Assembly (NCBI RefSeq): GCF_024171925.1
Contig: NZ_JAMTCO010000010.1
Location: 159,741-223,740 of the forward strand
Direction of reading: 5' to 3'
DNA length: 64,000 nucleotides
Source: Actinokineospora diospyrosa
GTDB lineage: Bacteria; Actinomycetota; Actinomycetes; Mycobacteriales; Pseudonocardiaceae
Shown: piece by piece, positions 42,632 to 50,591 of the stretch
Layout of the letters: the number at the start of each line of letters is the position of its first letter
Numbering within the stretch: the stretch's first letter is position 1
Translations under genes and position numbers: made by a program
The notes under the pieces: generated by a model
The model's input: the letters and a program-made list of their open reading frames with translations, nothing else
Told to the model about the DNA's origin: nothing
Database searches by the model: none

Positions 42632-44166
42632 GCACCTCCCTCAACGCCGAACGCCGATCGGCCGACCTGGCCGCGCTCACCTCGGGCGAGGTCGTCGACG
42701 TCCTGGTGATCGGCGGCGGGGTCACCGGCGCGGGTGTCGCGCTCGACGCCGCTTCCCGGGGGCTGACGGTGGCGCTGCTGGAGGCCGACGACCTGGCGTT
42801 CGGCACCTCCCGCTGGTCGAGCAAGCTCGTCCACGGTGGCCTGCGCTACCTGGCCAACGGTGATGTCGGCCTGGCCAGGGAGAGCGCCGTCGAACGCGGC
42901 GTGCTGATGACGACCACCGCCCCGCACCTCACCCGCACGCTGCCCCAACTCGTCCCGCTGCACCCGCCGGTGTCCGCGCGCGACGCCGCGCTCACCTACG
43001 CGGGCCTGGTCGCCGGGGACGGTCTGCGCCGCGTCGCGCGCACCCCCGCCAACCTGCTGCCCGGCCCGCGCCGCGTCTCCGCGGCCGAGTCCCGCGCCCT
43101 CGCCCCCGGCCTGCGCGCCGCGGGCCTGCGCGGCGGCCTGCTCTCCTTCGACGGCCAACTCGTCGACGACGCCCGCCTGGTCGTCGCCCTGGCCCGCACC
43201 GCGGCCGGGCTCGGCGCGCGGATCATCACCAGGGCCCGGGTCAGCGCGGTGGCGCCGGACGCGGTCGAGGTGGTGGACGCGCGGACCGGGCAGGTCGCGC
43301 GGATCCGCTCCCGCGTGGTGGTCAACGCGACCGGCGTGTGGGCGGGCACCCTCGTCCCGTCGGTGCGGCTGCGCCCGTCGCGGGGATCGCACCTGGTGCT
43401 CGACGCAGGCGCGGTCGGCTGCGGCGCGACGTCGCTGACCGTGCCGATCCCCGGCCCGTTCGGCCGCTTCGCGCTCGTCCTCCCGCAGGACGACGGTCGC
43501 GTCTACATCGGACTGACCGACGAGCCCGTCGACGAGATCCCGGCCGTCGCGGCGGTTCCCGAGTCCGATGTGGACTTCCTGCTCGGCGTCGCGTCCTCGG
43601 TGCTGGAAACCCGGCTGACGCGCGCGGACGTCCTGGGGTCCTACGCGGGCCTGCGACCGCTGGTGGACCTCCCCGGCACCTCGGGCCGCAGCGCCGACCT
43701 GTCGCGCCACCACGCCGTGCTGACCGAGGGCAAGGTGGTCACGGTCGTCGGCGGCAAGCTCACCACCTACCGCCGCATGGCCGCCGACGCCGTCGACACG
43801 GCCGTCGACCTGGCCGGTCTGCACGCGGGCCCGTCCCGCACTCGAACACTCCCCCTGGTCGGCGCCGCCCCCCGCGCCCGTCTATCCACTCTGGACGCAC
43901 CGCGTCGACTGGTGGCCCGCTACGGGACGGAAGCGCCGACGATCGCGGCGATGGGATCCCTGGACCCGGACCTGGCCCAGGAAGTCGCCACCGGCGTCAC
44001 TGCCGCCGAGGTCATCTGGGCCGTCCGCCACGAAGGCGCCCTGGACGCCGACGACGTGCTGCACCGCCGCACCAGGATCGGCTTGGTCGACCGGGACGCA
44101 GACCTCGCCCGACCGGCCGTCGAGAACCTCGTCGACCGCGCACTACGCGGACTTGTTGCCCATTAA
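42628..44166 (+). CDS. glpD: FAD-dependent glycerol-3-phosphate dehydrogenase
   Basis: 512-residue GlpD/GlpA-type flavoprotein. The dinucleotide motif is DVLVIGGGVTGAGVALDAAS, followed by the family signature FGTSRWSSKLVHGGLRYL, then VVNATGVWAG, PSRGSHLV, YIGLTDEP and the late VTVVGGKLTTYRRMA, with a C-terminal helical domain. It oxidises glycerol-3-phosphate to dihydroxyacetone phosphate at the membrane, passing electrons to quinone. ATG 42628 overlaps the TetR stop. The neighbouring AGPS-like enzyme uses DHAP derivatives, so the locus may link glycerol phosphate and ether-lipid metabolism (inference). Confidence 0.92.
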   Translation: MSTSLNAERRSADLAALTSGEVVDVLVIGGGVTGAGVALDAASRGLTVALLEADDLAFGTSRWSSKLVHGGLRYLANGDVGLARESAVERGVLMTTTAPHLTRTLPQLVPLHPPVSARDAALTYAGLVAGDGLRRVARTPANLLPGPRRVSAAESRALAPGLRAAGLRGGLLSFDGQLVDDARLVVALARTAAGLGARIITRARVSAVAPDAVEVVDARTGQVARIRSRVVVNATGVWAGTLVPSVRLRPSRGSHLVLDAGAVGCGATSLTVPIPGPFGRFALVLPQDDGRVYIGLTDEPVDEIPAVAAVPESDVDFLLGVASSVLETRLTRADVLGSYAGLRPLVDLPGTSGRSADLSRHHAVLTEGKVVTVVGGKLTTYRRMAADAVDTAVDLAGLHAGPSRTRTLPLVGAAPRARLSTLDAPRRLVARYGTEAPTIAAMGSLDPDLAQEVATGVTAAEVIWAVRHEGALDADDVLHRRTRIGLVDRDADLARPAVENLVDRALRGLVAH

Positions 44167-44169
44167 AAG

Positions 44170-44201
44170 AACCGCCGCCACCTCAAGAGGTGACGGCGGT
44201 T
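44170..44201. terminator. bidirectional terminator between glpD and type VII operon
   Basis: 15-bp stem with one mismatch (AACCGCCGCCACCTC / GAGGTGACGGCGGTT) and a 2-base AA spacer, three bases after glpD and 13 before the convergent stop; preceded by AAAAG, which is CTTTT in the minus direction. Confidence 0.85.
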
Positions 44202-44214
44202 AGTCCACAAGAGA

Positions 44215-45792
44215 CTACTGCGGCGTGATCACCACCGGGGTACCCGGCTGCCCCACGAGCCCCTGCAGCGCGTTGAGCAGCGATCCCCACTCGGACAGGA
44301 AGTACCTGATCCCGGCCAGCATGTTGTCGACCGGCTTCCAGATGTCGTCGAAGCCGGGCAGCTTGTGCTGGTCGAACACCGGGTCGGGCAGTTGGCAGAT
44401 GCCCTTGGGCGGGAACCCGTTGGCCGCGTTCGGGTCCTGGAGGTTGACCGCGTGCGGGTTGCCGCCGGAGGTCCGGTCGACGATCTGCGCGATCTGCTCC
44501 GGGTTGATCTTGGCCGGGTCCACGCCGTGGTTGATCAGGACCTCGACCGCGGCGCCGATCCAGCGGGCCCGGTCCACCTGCGACGCCGGGGCGCCCGGGG
44601 TGGGCGGCGGGCCGCTGGGGCCCCAGACCGGTGAGCCGGTGGGCGGGCGCACCCCGCCGATCGGGCCGGGCACGACGCCGGGGGTGTAGGTACCGGGCTG
44701 GCCCTGGGTGCCGCCGGGCAGCGGCTGGTAGCCGCCGTAGCCGGGCACCGCGCCCTGGCCGTAGTTGGCCGCGTTCGTGCCGCTGCCGGGCAGCGGCTGG
44801 TACCCGCCGTACCCGGGCACCGCGCCTTGGCCGTAGTTCGCGGTGTTGGTCGTCGAGCCGGGCAACGGCTGGTAGCCGCCGTACCCGGGGACCGCCCCCT
44901 GGCCGTAGTTGGCGTTGTTGGTCGAGCCGTTCGGGTTGACGTAGTGCGCGCCCGAGGCGGTGTCGAGGTTTCCGGTGTTGACCGTCGGCGCCTGGGTGGT
45001 GCTCGCGCTCGGCGAGGTGTTCGCCTTGCCGCCGATGGTCGCCAGCAACTGCTTGACGGCCTTGGCGAGCTGCACGATCTTCTGCACCGTCTGCATGATC
45101 TTCTGCAGCGAGGAGACGAACTTCTGGATCTTGCCGAGGATCTTCTGCGCGGTCTGCACCGCCTGCACGACCGAGCGCGCGATGCCCTCGGCGATGCTGG
45201 CGCCGAAGCTCAGCCAGGCCTTGGCCAGCGCCTCGATGATGATCTGGATGACCTTCTGCACGCACTGGTTGATGAACTCCAGCACGGTCTTGCGCACCTC
45301 GGCGAGCAGCTTGCCCGCGCCGTTGATGGCCTGGCCGACGCCCTTGCTGACCTCGGCGAGCGCGTCGAGGCCCTCGGCCTGGGTGGCGGCGGCGCGGCGG
45401 TAGGAGTCACCGGCCTTGCCCTGCCAGTTGCAGGTCTGGGTGCGCACCGCGTCGCGGTACTTCTGCGCCGACTGGATCAGCTGGTCGCCAGCCTTGACCC
45501 AGCCCTGGGCGCTGTTGATGATCGAGTTCGCGTCGCCGAGGAGCTTGTCGAAGGGCTCCTTGAGGAACTTGATGTGGTTGATGATCCAACCGAAGCCCGC
45601 GCTGGCGCACGCGCCGAGCGGGTCGCCCGCGATGTTGATGACGTCCATCGCGACGTTGGTGATCTGCAGGCCCGCGTCGAGCCAGTCACCGCGCTCGATC
45701 GCGGACTTGGCGCCCTTGATGTCGTTGTTGAGGGCGGTGGCCGCCTGCCCGCCGGTGGACTGCCCTGCCGTCGTCGTCGCCGTGGTGGTCAC
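44215..45792 (-). CDS. PPE-like type VII substrate with inactive transglycosylase domain
   Basis: 525 residues. N-terminal ~250: helical ESX-substrate region with GDPLGACASAGFGWIINHI and the WXG-type turn NWQGKAGDSYRRAA. Middle (~290-365): three near-perfect repeats of NYGQGAVPGYGGYQPLPG. Pro/Gly-rich linker. C-terminal ~120: lytic-transglycosylase-like fold, SGGNPHAVNLQDPNAANG, KGICQLPDPVFDQH, FDDIWKPVDNMLAGIRYFLS. The catalytic Glu normally just before SGGNP is Thr here (VDRTSGGNP), so it may bind rather than cut peptidoglycan. GTG 45792 follows directly on the stop of the EspC-like gene, giving tight coupling. Confidence 0.82.
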   Translation of the reverse strand: MTTTATTTAGQSTGGQAATALNNDIKGAKSAIERGDWLDAGLQITNVAMDVINIAGDPLGACASAGFGWIINHIKFLKEPFDKLLGDANSIINSAQGWVKAGDQLIQSAQKYRDAVRTQTCNWQGKAGDSYRRAAATQAEGLDALAEVSKGVGQAINGAGKLLAEVRKTVLEFINQCVQKVIQIIIEALAKAWLSFGASIAEGIARSVVQAVQTAQKILGKIQKFVSSLQKIMQTVQKIVQLAKAVKQLLATIGGKANTSPSASTTQAPTVNTGNLDTASGAHYVNPNGSTNNANYGQGAVPGYGGYQPLPGSTTNTANYGQGAVPGYGGYQPLPGSGTNAANYGQGAVPGYGGYQPLPGGTQGQPGTYTPGVVPGPIGGVRPPTGSPVWGPSGPPPTPGAPASQVDRARWIGAAVEVLINHGVDPAKINPEQIAQIVDRTSGGNPHAVNLQDPNAANGFPPKGICQLPDPVFDQHKLPGFDDIWKPVDNMLAGIRYFLSEWGSLLNALQGLVGQPGTPVVITPQ

Positions 45793-46092
45793 TTACAGCC
45801 TCCCGCCGAAAGTCGCCGCGTTGCCCAGGTCGATGCGCTCGTAGTCGCGCGCGACGTCCTCGATCCCCTTGCGGACGTCGTCGATCGCGGTCGCCACCTT
45901 CTGGATGCCCTGCAGCACGTCCCCGCAGGCGGCCAGGATCGCGGTGGCGAAGAACTGGCCGATCACCCCGTACGCGGCGTTCGAGACCGACTGCGTCGCC
46001 CCGGTCGCCGACTGCACCTGCGCGGCGCAGGTCGCGACGGTGGCGGCGTGTGCCCGCAGCTCCGCCACGTTGACGTTGAACCCAGTACCCAT
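45793..46092 (-). CDS. EspC-like type VII secretion protein, 99 aa
   Basis: Short all-helical protein of the EspC/ESX-1-associated type: FNVNVAELRAHAATVATCAA, then NAAYGVIGQFFATAILAACG and VRKGIEDVARDYERIDLGN. It probably forms a heterodimer with the N-terminal helical domain of the PPE-like protein encoded immediately downstream and travels with it through the type VII channel. ATG 46092. It is the intact counterpart of the EspC remnant at 8464-8700. Confidence 0.8.
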   Translation of the reverse strand: MGTGFNVNVAELRAHAATVATCAAQVQSATGATQSVSNAAYGVIGQFFATAILAACGDVLQGIQKVATAIDDVRKGIEDVARDYERIDLGNAATFGGRL

Positions 46093-46109
46093 GAGATCCG
46101 CCTTGCTGT

Positions 46110-46544
46110 CTAGTGGACGACTTCGGGGGGGTTGTCGAAGTACTCGTCGTCGGAGCGCCGGTCGCGGGGCTTGGCCGCGGCCGGGTTGTCCACCGCGTCC
46201 CCGGTGTAGCCCTGGGGCAGGTAGGACTTGACGACGTCGAGCGCGGAGGAGTCGCCGACCAGTTCCTCCATCGCCGCCACCACCTTGGCGCCCGCGTCGC
46301 GCTGGGCCTGCCTGGTGACGTCGAGGATGACCCTCGCCAGCTGCTCGGGCTCCAGTTCGCGCACGCCGGGCCGCAGCACCAGGTCGGTGGTGACCCCGGA
46401 CGCGGACACCCGCACGGTCACCTCGCCGTCGGACGAGCTCGCCGACCCGCCCACCTCGCGCAGGGCCTTCTCCGCCTTCTGCGCACCGGCCGCGGCCTTC
46501 TGCAGCGTCTCGTCGTACTGCGCGAGCCACTGTTCAGGGTTCAT
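46110..46544 (-). CDS. YbaB/EbfC-like DNA-binding family protein, type VII operon
   Basis: 144 residues, YbaB-like: WLAQYDETLQKAAAGAQKAE, then SSDGEVTVRVSASGVTTDLV and LEPEQLARVILDVTRQAQRD, followed by an acidic tail. YbaB proteins are small nucleoid-binding dimers; actinobacterial versions commonly precede EspC/PPE-like genes, with unknown function in secretion. First gene of a three-gene operon with 17 bases to the next gene. ATG 46544 has GGAAG upstream. The 170-base gap to the divergent ABC gene should contain both promoters. Confidence 0.82.
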   Translation of the reverse strand: MNPEQWLAQYDETLQKAAAGAQKAEKALREVGGSASSSDGEVTVRVSASGVTTDLVLRPGVRELEPEQLARVILDVTRQAQRDAGAKVVAAMEELVGDSSALDVVKSYLPQGYTGDAVDNPAAAKPRDRRSDDEYFDNPPEVVH

Positions 46545-46714
46545 CGCCACACCACTTCCCTGGTCCTGCCTGGAGCATCCGCCTGTCGTTGGACGGAGCA
46601 TCGCGCGTTCGGTTCCGCGCCGGGCGGCAATCGACCAACTCGTTTGCAGGCGCACCCGACCAGCGGGTAACCGGGGTCGCCCGACCCGCAATACTGGGCC
46701 GTGGGAGGTGGGCG

Positions 46715-47611
46715 ATGCTCGAGGTCGACGGCGTCACCAAGCGCTTCGGCGACGTGCTGGCCTGCGACCGCGTCACCTTCGACGTGGCCGCCGGTGAGCT
46801 GTTCGGCTTCGTCGGCGGCAACGGCGCGGGCAAGACGACCACGATGCGGATCGTGCTCGGCGTGCTGGCCCAGGACGCCGGGTCGGTGCGGTTCGCGGGC
46901 GCCCCGGTCGAGCACGCGGCGCGGCGGCGGTTCGGCTACCTGCCGGAGGAGCGCGGCCTCTACCCGCGGATGCGGGTCCTGGAGCAGCTGGTCTACCTCG
47001 CCGAGCTGCACGGCGCGGGCATCAACGCCGCGCACCGGGCTGCGGAGCACTGGATCAGCAGGCTCGGCCTGCGCGAGCACCGCGACACCGAGCTGCAGCG
47101 GCTGAGCCTGGGCAACCAGCAGCGGGTGCAGCTGGCCGCCGCGCTGGTGCACGACCCGCTGCTGCTGGTGCTCGACGAGCCGTTCTCCGGGCTGGACCCG
47201 CTCGCGGTCGACGTGCTGGTCGAGGTGCTGCGCGAGCAGGCGCGCGCCGGGGTGCCGGTGGTGTTCTCCAGCCACCAACTCGACCTGGTCGAGCGGTTGT
47301 GCGACCGGGTGGGGATCGTCGCGGCCGGTCGGATCGTGGCGTGCGGGACGGTCGAGCAGTTGCGCGCGGGCACCGGCAGCACGCTGGTGGTCGAGGCGCC
47401 GGACGCGCCGCCGGACTGGGCAAGCGGGCTGCCCGGGGTCACCGTGCTGGGGGTCCACAGCGGACAGACGCGGCTGCGGGTCGCGCCCGGGGTCGACGAC
47501 CAGCCGATCCTGGCCGCGGCGCTGGCCACCGGCCGGGTGCGCGGGTTCACCCACCACCACCCGTCGCTGGCGGAGTTGTACCGTGATGTGGTGGGAGTGG
47601 GCAGCAGGTGA
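46715..47611 (+). CDS. ABC-2 type transporter ATP-binding subunit (NatA-like)
   Basis: 298-residue ABC ATPase: Walker A VGGNGAGKTTTMR, Q-loop region FGYLPEERGLYPRMRV, signature LSLGNQQRVQLAAAL (a variant of LSGGQ usual in this subfamily), Walker B LLLVLDEPFSGLDP and switch His VVFSSHQLDL. The ~80-residue C-terminal extension is typical of drug/sodium exporters of the NatA group. ATG 46715 has GGGAGGTGGG. It overlaps the permease gene by 4 bases. Substrate unknown. Confidence 0.92.
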   Translation: MLEVDGVTKRFGDVLACDRVTFDVAAGELFGFVGGNGAGKTTTMRIVLGVLAQDAGSVRFAGAPVEHAARRRFGYLPEERGLYPRMRVLEQLVYLAELHGAGINAAHRAAEHWISRLGLREHRDTELQRLSLGNQQRVQLAAALVHDPLLLVLDEPFSGLDPLAVDVLVEVLREQARAGVPVVFSSHQLDLVERLCDRVGIVAAGRIVACGTVEQLRAGTGSTLVVEAPDAPPDWASGLPGVTVLGVHSGQTRLRVAPGVDDQPILAAALATGRVRGFTHHHPSLAELYRDVVGVGSR

Positions 47612-48795
47612 CCTCGCGGCACACGGTGTGGCTGGTGGCGCGGCGGGAGTTGCGCACCAGGCTGCGGGCCAGGTCCTTCCTCGTCGGCACGGCGGTCTCG
47701 ATCGCCATCCTGGTCGGGTTCGTGCTCATGCAGAGCACCCTGTTCGGCGGCGAGCGCGTCACCCGGGTCGGGCTGTCCGGCCAGGCGGCGGCGATCTCCG
47801 CGCCGCTGGCCGAGGAGGCCCGTTCGCTCGGGCTGGACGTCCAGGTCAGCACGGTCCGCGACGCCTCGGCCGGTGAGGCCGCTGTCCTCGACGGTGACCT
47901 GGACGCGCTGGTGACCGGTACCCCCGCCGCGCTGCACGTGGTGGTGGACGAGTCCCTCGACGAGAACCTGCGGCGGGCGCTGAACACGCTGGTCCAGGAA
48001 GAGGTCCTGCGGGCCCAACTGGCCGCGGTCGAGGAGTTGGACCCCGACCACGTCTTGGGGACGGTGGCCGACGCGACGGTCGACGTGCGGTCGCTGCGCG
48101 CGCCGGACCCGACCCACGACGAGCGCCTGGCTATGGCGCTCGTCATCGTCGCGCTGCTGTACCTGTCGTTGCTGCTGTACGGGACGATGGTCGCCCAGGG
48201 TGTCGTCGAGGAGAAGTCCAGCCGGGTCGTGGAGATCCTGCTCGCGGCGGTGCGCCCGTGGGAGTTGCTGGCGGGCAAGGTCGTCGGGCTGGGGCTGGTC
48301 GGCTTGGCCCAGCTGACCGTGGTCGGCGGGGTCGGCGTGGTGCTGGCCGTGGTGACCGACGTGTTGACCATCCCGGGCGTCGCGGTGGGGACGCTGCTCT
48401 GGGGCCTGCTGTGGTACCTGCTGGGCTACCTGTTCTACGCCACGGTGTTCGCCGCGGCCGGTTCGCTGGTGTCGCGCCAGGAGGAGACGCAATCGGTCCT
48501 GCTGCCGGTCACCTCGGTGCTGGTCCTGGCGTTCGTGCTCGGCTTCGGCTTGCTGTCACGCATCCCCAACTCGAGTGCGACGGCGGTGCTGTCGGTTTTG
48601 CCCCCGTTCGCACCGATCTTGATGCCGGGGCGGTTGGCGCTGGGCACGGCGACCGGGTGGGACGTCGCGCTCGCCGTCGTGCTGATGCTCGTCTCGGTGG
48701 CCGCGCTCACCTGGTTGGCCGGTCGCATTTACGCCAGGGCCGTGCTGCGCACCGGTCCGCGGCTGCCGTTGCGCGAGGCGCTGCGCAAAGCGTGA
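47608..48795 (+). CDS. ABC-2 type permease (NatB-like), 395 aa
   Basis: Membrane subunit partner of the preceding ATPase. One N-terminal helix (FLVGTAVSIAILVGFVLM), a ~140-residue external domain, then five or six helices (MALVIVALLYLSLLLYGTMV, LVGLAQLTVVGGVGVVLAVV, LLWGLLWYLLGYLFYATVFA and others). The cytoplasmic loop VVEEKSSRVVEILLAAVRPW is the ABC-2/NatB signature contacting the ATPase. GTG 47608 overlaps the ATPase stop (GTGA). Likely an exporter; cargo unknown. Confidence 0.9.
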   Translation: MTSRHTVWLVARRELRTRLRARSFLVGTAVSIAILVGFVLMQSTLFGGERVTRVGLSGQAAAISAPLAEEARSLGLDVQVSTVRDASAGEAAVLDGDLDALVTGTPAALHVVVDESLDENLRRALNTLVQEEVLRAQLAAVEELDPDHVLGTVADATVDVRSLRAPDPTHDERLAMALVIVALLYLSLLLYGTMVAQGVVEEKSSRVVEILLAAVRPWELLAGKVVGLGLVGLAQLTVVGGVGVVLAVVTDVLTIPGVAVGTLLWGLLWYLLGYLFYATVFAAAGSLVSRQEETQSVLLPVTSVLVLAFVLGFGLLSRIPNSSATAVLSVLPPFAPILMPGRLALGTATGWDVALAVVLMLVSVAALTWLAGRIYARAVLRTGPRLPLREALRKA

Positions 48796-48870
48796 CCAGC
48801 TTGGCCCTGTAGGAAGCCCCCGCCGGTGCGTAGCGTGGCAGCCGTCGAACGGGCGGGAGCGGGGAGGCCA

Positions 48871-49215
48871 GTGGTGATCGAGGGCGGGCAGGTGTTCCGG
48901 CGGGCGTGGGTGGACGGGGTGCGCAAGCACTTCTCCGACACGGGGTACGTGGCGCTGTGGTCGGAGCTGCCCGAGTGGGAGCGGGCGAGCGCCAACGAGG
49001 TGTACGCGCTGGTCCGCGCCTTCGTCGAGGCGGGCGGGACCGAGGGGTTGAGCCGGGTCCAGAAAGGACGGTTCGTCGCGCTGTGCTGGTCGGCTCAGGC
49101 CAACCGGCACGGCGGCGCGCCCGCGGCCGACTGGGACCAGCTGTCCCCTTGGCAGCGGGAGACCAACGCCGACGTGTTCGAGCACATCGAGGGGCTCATC
49201 ATCGGCGTCCGGTGA
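48871..49215 (+). CDS. hypothetical protein with duplicated W..L..W.R motif, 114 aa
   Basis: Not a family I can name. It contains the same motif twice: ALWSELPEWERASANEVYAL (~30) and ADWDQLSPWQRETNADVFEH (~85), which suggests an internal duplication; W..L....R..N resembles the bacterial RyR-type domain only weakly. Soluble. GTG 48871 is chosen because of GGGGAGG upstream; an earlier GTG at 48826 lacks a site. The stop abuts the stop of the convergent photolyase gene with no gap. Confidence 0.65.
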   Translation: MVIEGGQVFRRAWVDGVRKHFSDTGYVALWSELPEWERASANEVYALVRAFVEAGGTEGLSRVQKGRFVALCWSAQANRHGGAPAADWDQLSPWQRETNADVFEHIEGLIIGVR

Positions 49216-50541
49216 TCACTTGATCTTGCCGTAGCGCTCCAGGGCGACTTCCCGCTCGTGCTTGTGGTCGACGATCGGGGCGGGGTAGCCGGGGACGTCC
49301 GGGGGCTGGTGGGCCTTCTTGCCCGCCACCCCGCGCAACTCGGGGACGTAGCGGCGCACGTAATCGCCGCTCGGGTCGAACTTCTCCCCCTGCGTCGTCG
49401 GGTTGAAGACGCGGAAGTAGGGGGCCGCGTCGGTGCCGGAACCAGCGGTCCACTGCCAGCCGTGCTGGTTGGACGCCAGGTCGCCGTCGACCAGGTGGCG
49501 CATGAAGTGCCGGGCACCCCACCACCAGGGCAGGTGCAGGTCCTTGACCAGGAAGCTGGCGACGATCATGCGGACCCGGTTGTGCATCCAGCCCTCCGCG
49601 AGCAACTGCCGCATCCCGGCGTCGACGATGGGGTAACCGGTCTCGCCCCGGCACCAGGCGTCGAAGTGGTCGGTGGCGCCGGTGTCGTGCGACATCGCGT
49701 TGAACTTGGGGTTGTAGTTCTCGCGGGCGGTCTCGGGGCGGTGCCACAGCACGTCCGCGTAGAAGTCGCGCCAAGCCAGTTCGTTGCGGTAGGTCTGGGC
49801 GCCCTCGGAGTGGCCGAGGTCGGCCAGCAGGGTCCTCGGGTGCACGCAGCCCCAGCGCAGGTACGCGGACATGCGGCTGGTCCCGTCGACGTCAGGCCGG
49901 TCCCGGTCGCGCTTGTAGTGCTCGGCGTCGAACTCGGCCCAGGCGTCGTGGGCGGCCCGCTCCCCCGCGGCCGGGAGCTCGGCGGACACCGCCGGGTCGT
50001 CGGGGATCCGCACGCGCCGGGGTCCACCGTCCTTTTCGGAGGGATCAATCCAGTCCACAGTAGAGGCAGAGGTGTCCGCGGGCTTGCGCCACCCGTGCTC
50101 GCGCCACGCCCGGCTGAACGGCGTGAACACCCGGTACGGCTCCCCGTCGGACTTCAGCACCCGCCCCGGCGCCACCGCGTACGGCGACCCGGTGCGCACG
50201 AAGTCGACGTCCAGCGCCTTCGCCACCGCCGCGTCCCGCTCCCGGCCGTACGGACCGAAGTCCGCCGACACGTGCACCGAGTCGGCCCCGACCGCGGCCA
50301 CCACCCGCGGCACCACGTCCACCGGGTCGCCGCGCACCACCAGCAACCGGCCGTCCAACTGCTCGTCGAGGTCGCGCAGGCAGCGGTACATGAACGCCAA
50401 CCGCGCATTCCCCGACGGCGCCCCGAGCCGCTCGTCGAGGACGAACAGCCCCAGCGCCCGGGACCCCCGCTCCGCGGCGGCGAGCAGCGCGGGGTGGTCC
50501 CCGGTCCGCAGATCACGTCGAAACCACACCACCGAAGTCAC
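49216..50541 (-). CDS. phrB: deoxyribodipyrimidine photolyase
   Basis: 441-residue class I photolyase. The N-terminal antenna domain starts TSVVWFRRDLRTGDHPAL. The FAD-binding C-terminal domain has TSRMSAYLRWGCVHPRTLL, NELAWRDFYADVLW, GYPIVDAGMRQL, GWMHNRVRMIVASFLVKDL and NQHGWQWTAGSGTDAAPYFR, the last two being the most conserved photolyase blocks. It repairs UV-induced cyclobutane dimers using light. The start is GTG 50541, two codons before SVVWFRR. The carboxyl end (KHEREVALERYG) is complete. Confidence 0.93.
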   Translation of the reverse strand: MTSVVWFRRDLRTGDHPALLAAAERGSRALGLFVLDERLGAPSGNARLAFMYRCLRDLDEQLDGRLLVVRGDPVDVVPRVVAAVGADSVHVSADFGPYGRERDAAVAKALDVDFVRTGSPYAVAPGRVLKSDGEPYRVFTPFSRAWREHGWRKPADTSASTVDWIDPSEKDGGPRRVRIPDDPAVSAELPAAGERAAHDAWAEFDAEHYKRDRDRPDVDGTSRMSAYLRWGCVHPRTLLADLGHSEGAQTYRNELAWRDFYADVLWHRPETARENYNPKFNAMSHDTGATDHFDAWCRGETGYPIVDAGMRQLLAEGWMHNRVRMIVASFLVKDLHLPWWWGARHFMRHLVDGDLASNQHGWQWTAGSGTDAAPYFRVFNPTTQGEKFDPSGDYVRRYVPELRGVAGKKAHQPPDVPGYPAPIVDHKHEREVALERYGKIK

Positions 50542-50591
50542 GGCGCGCAACGCTACCCAGGACCCCGCCCCACCGCCGAACGGCCACCCGA

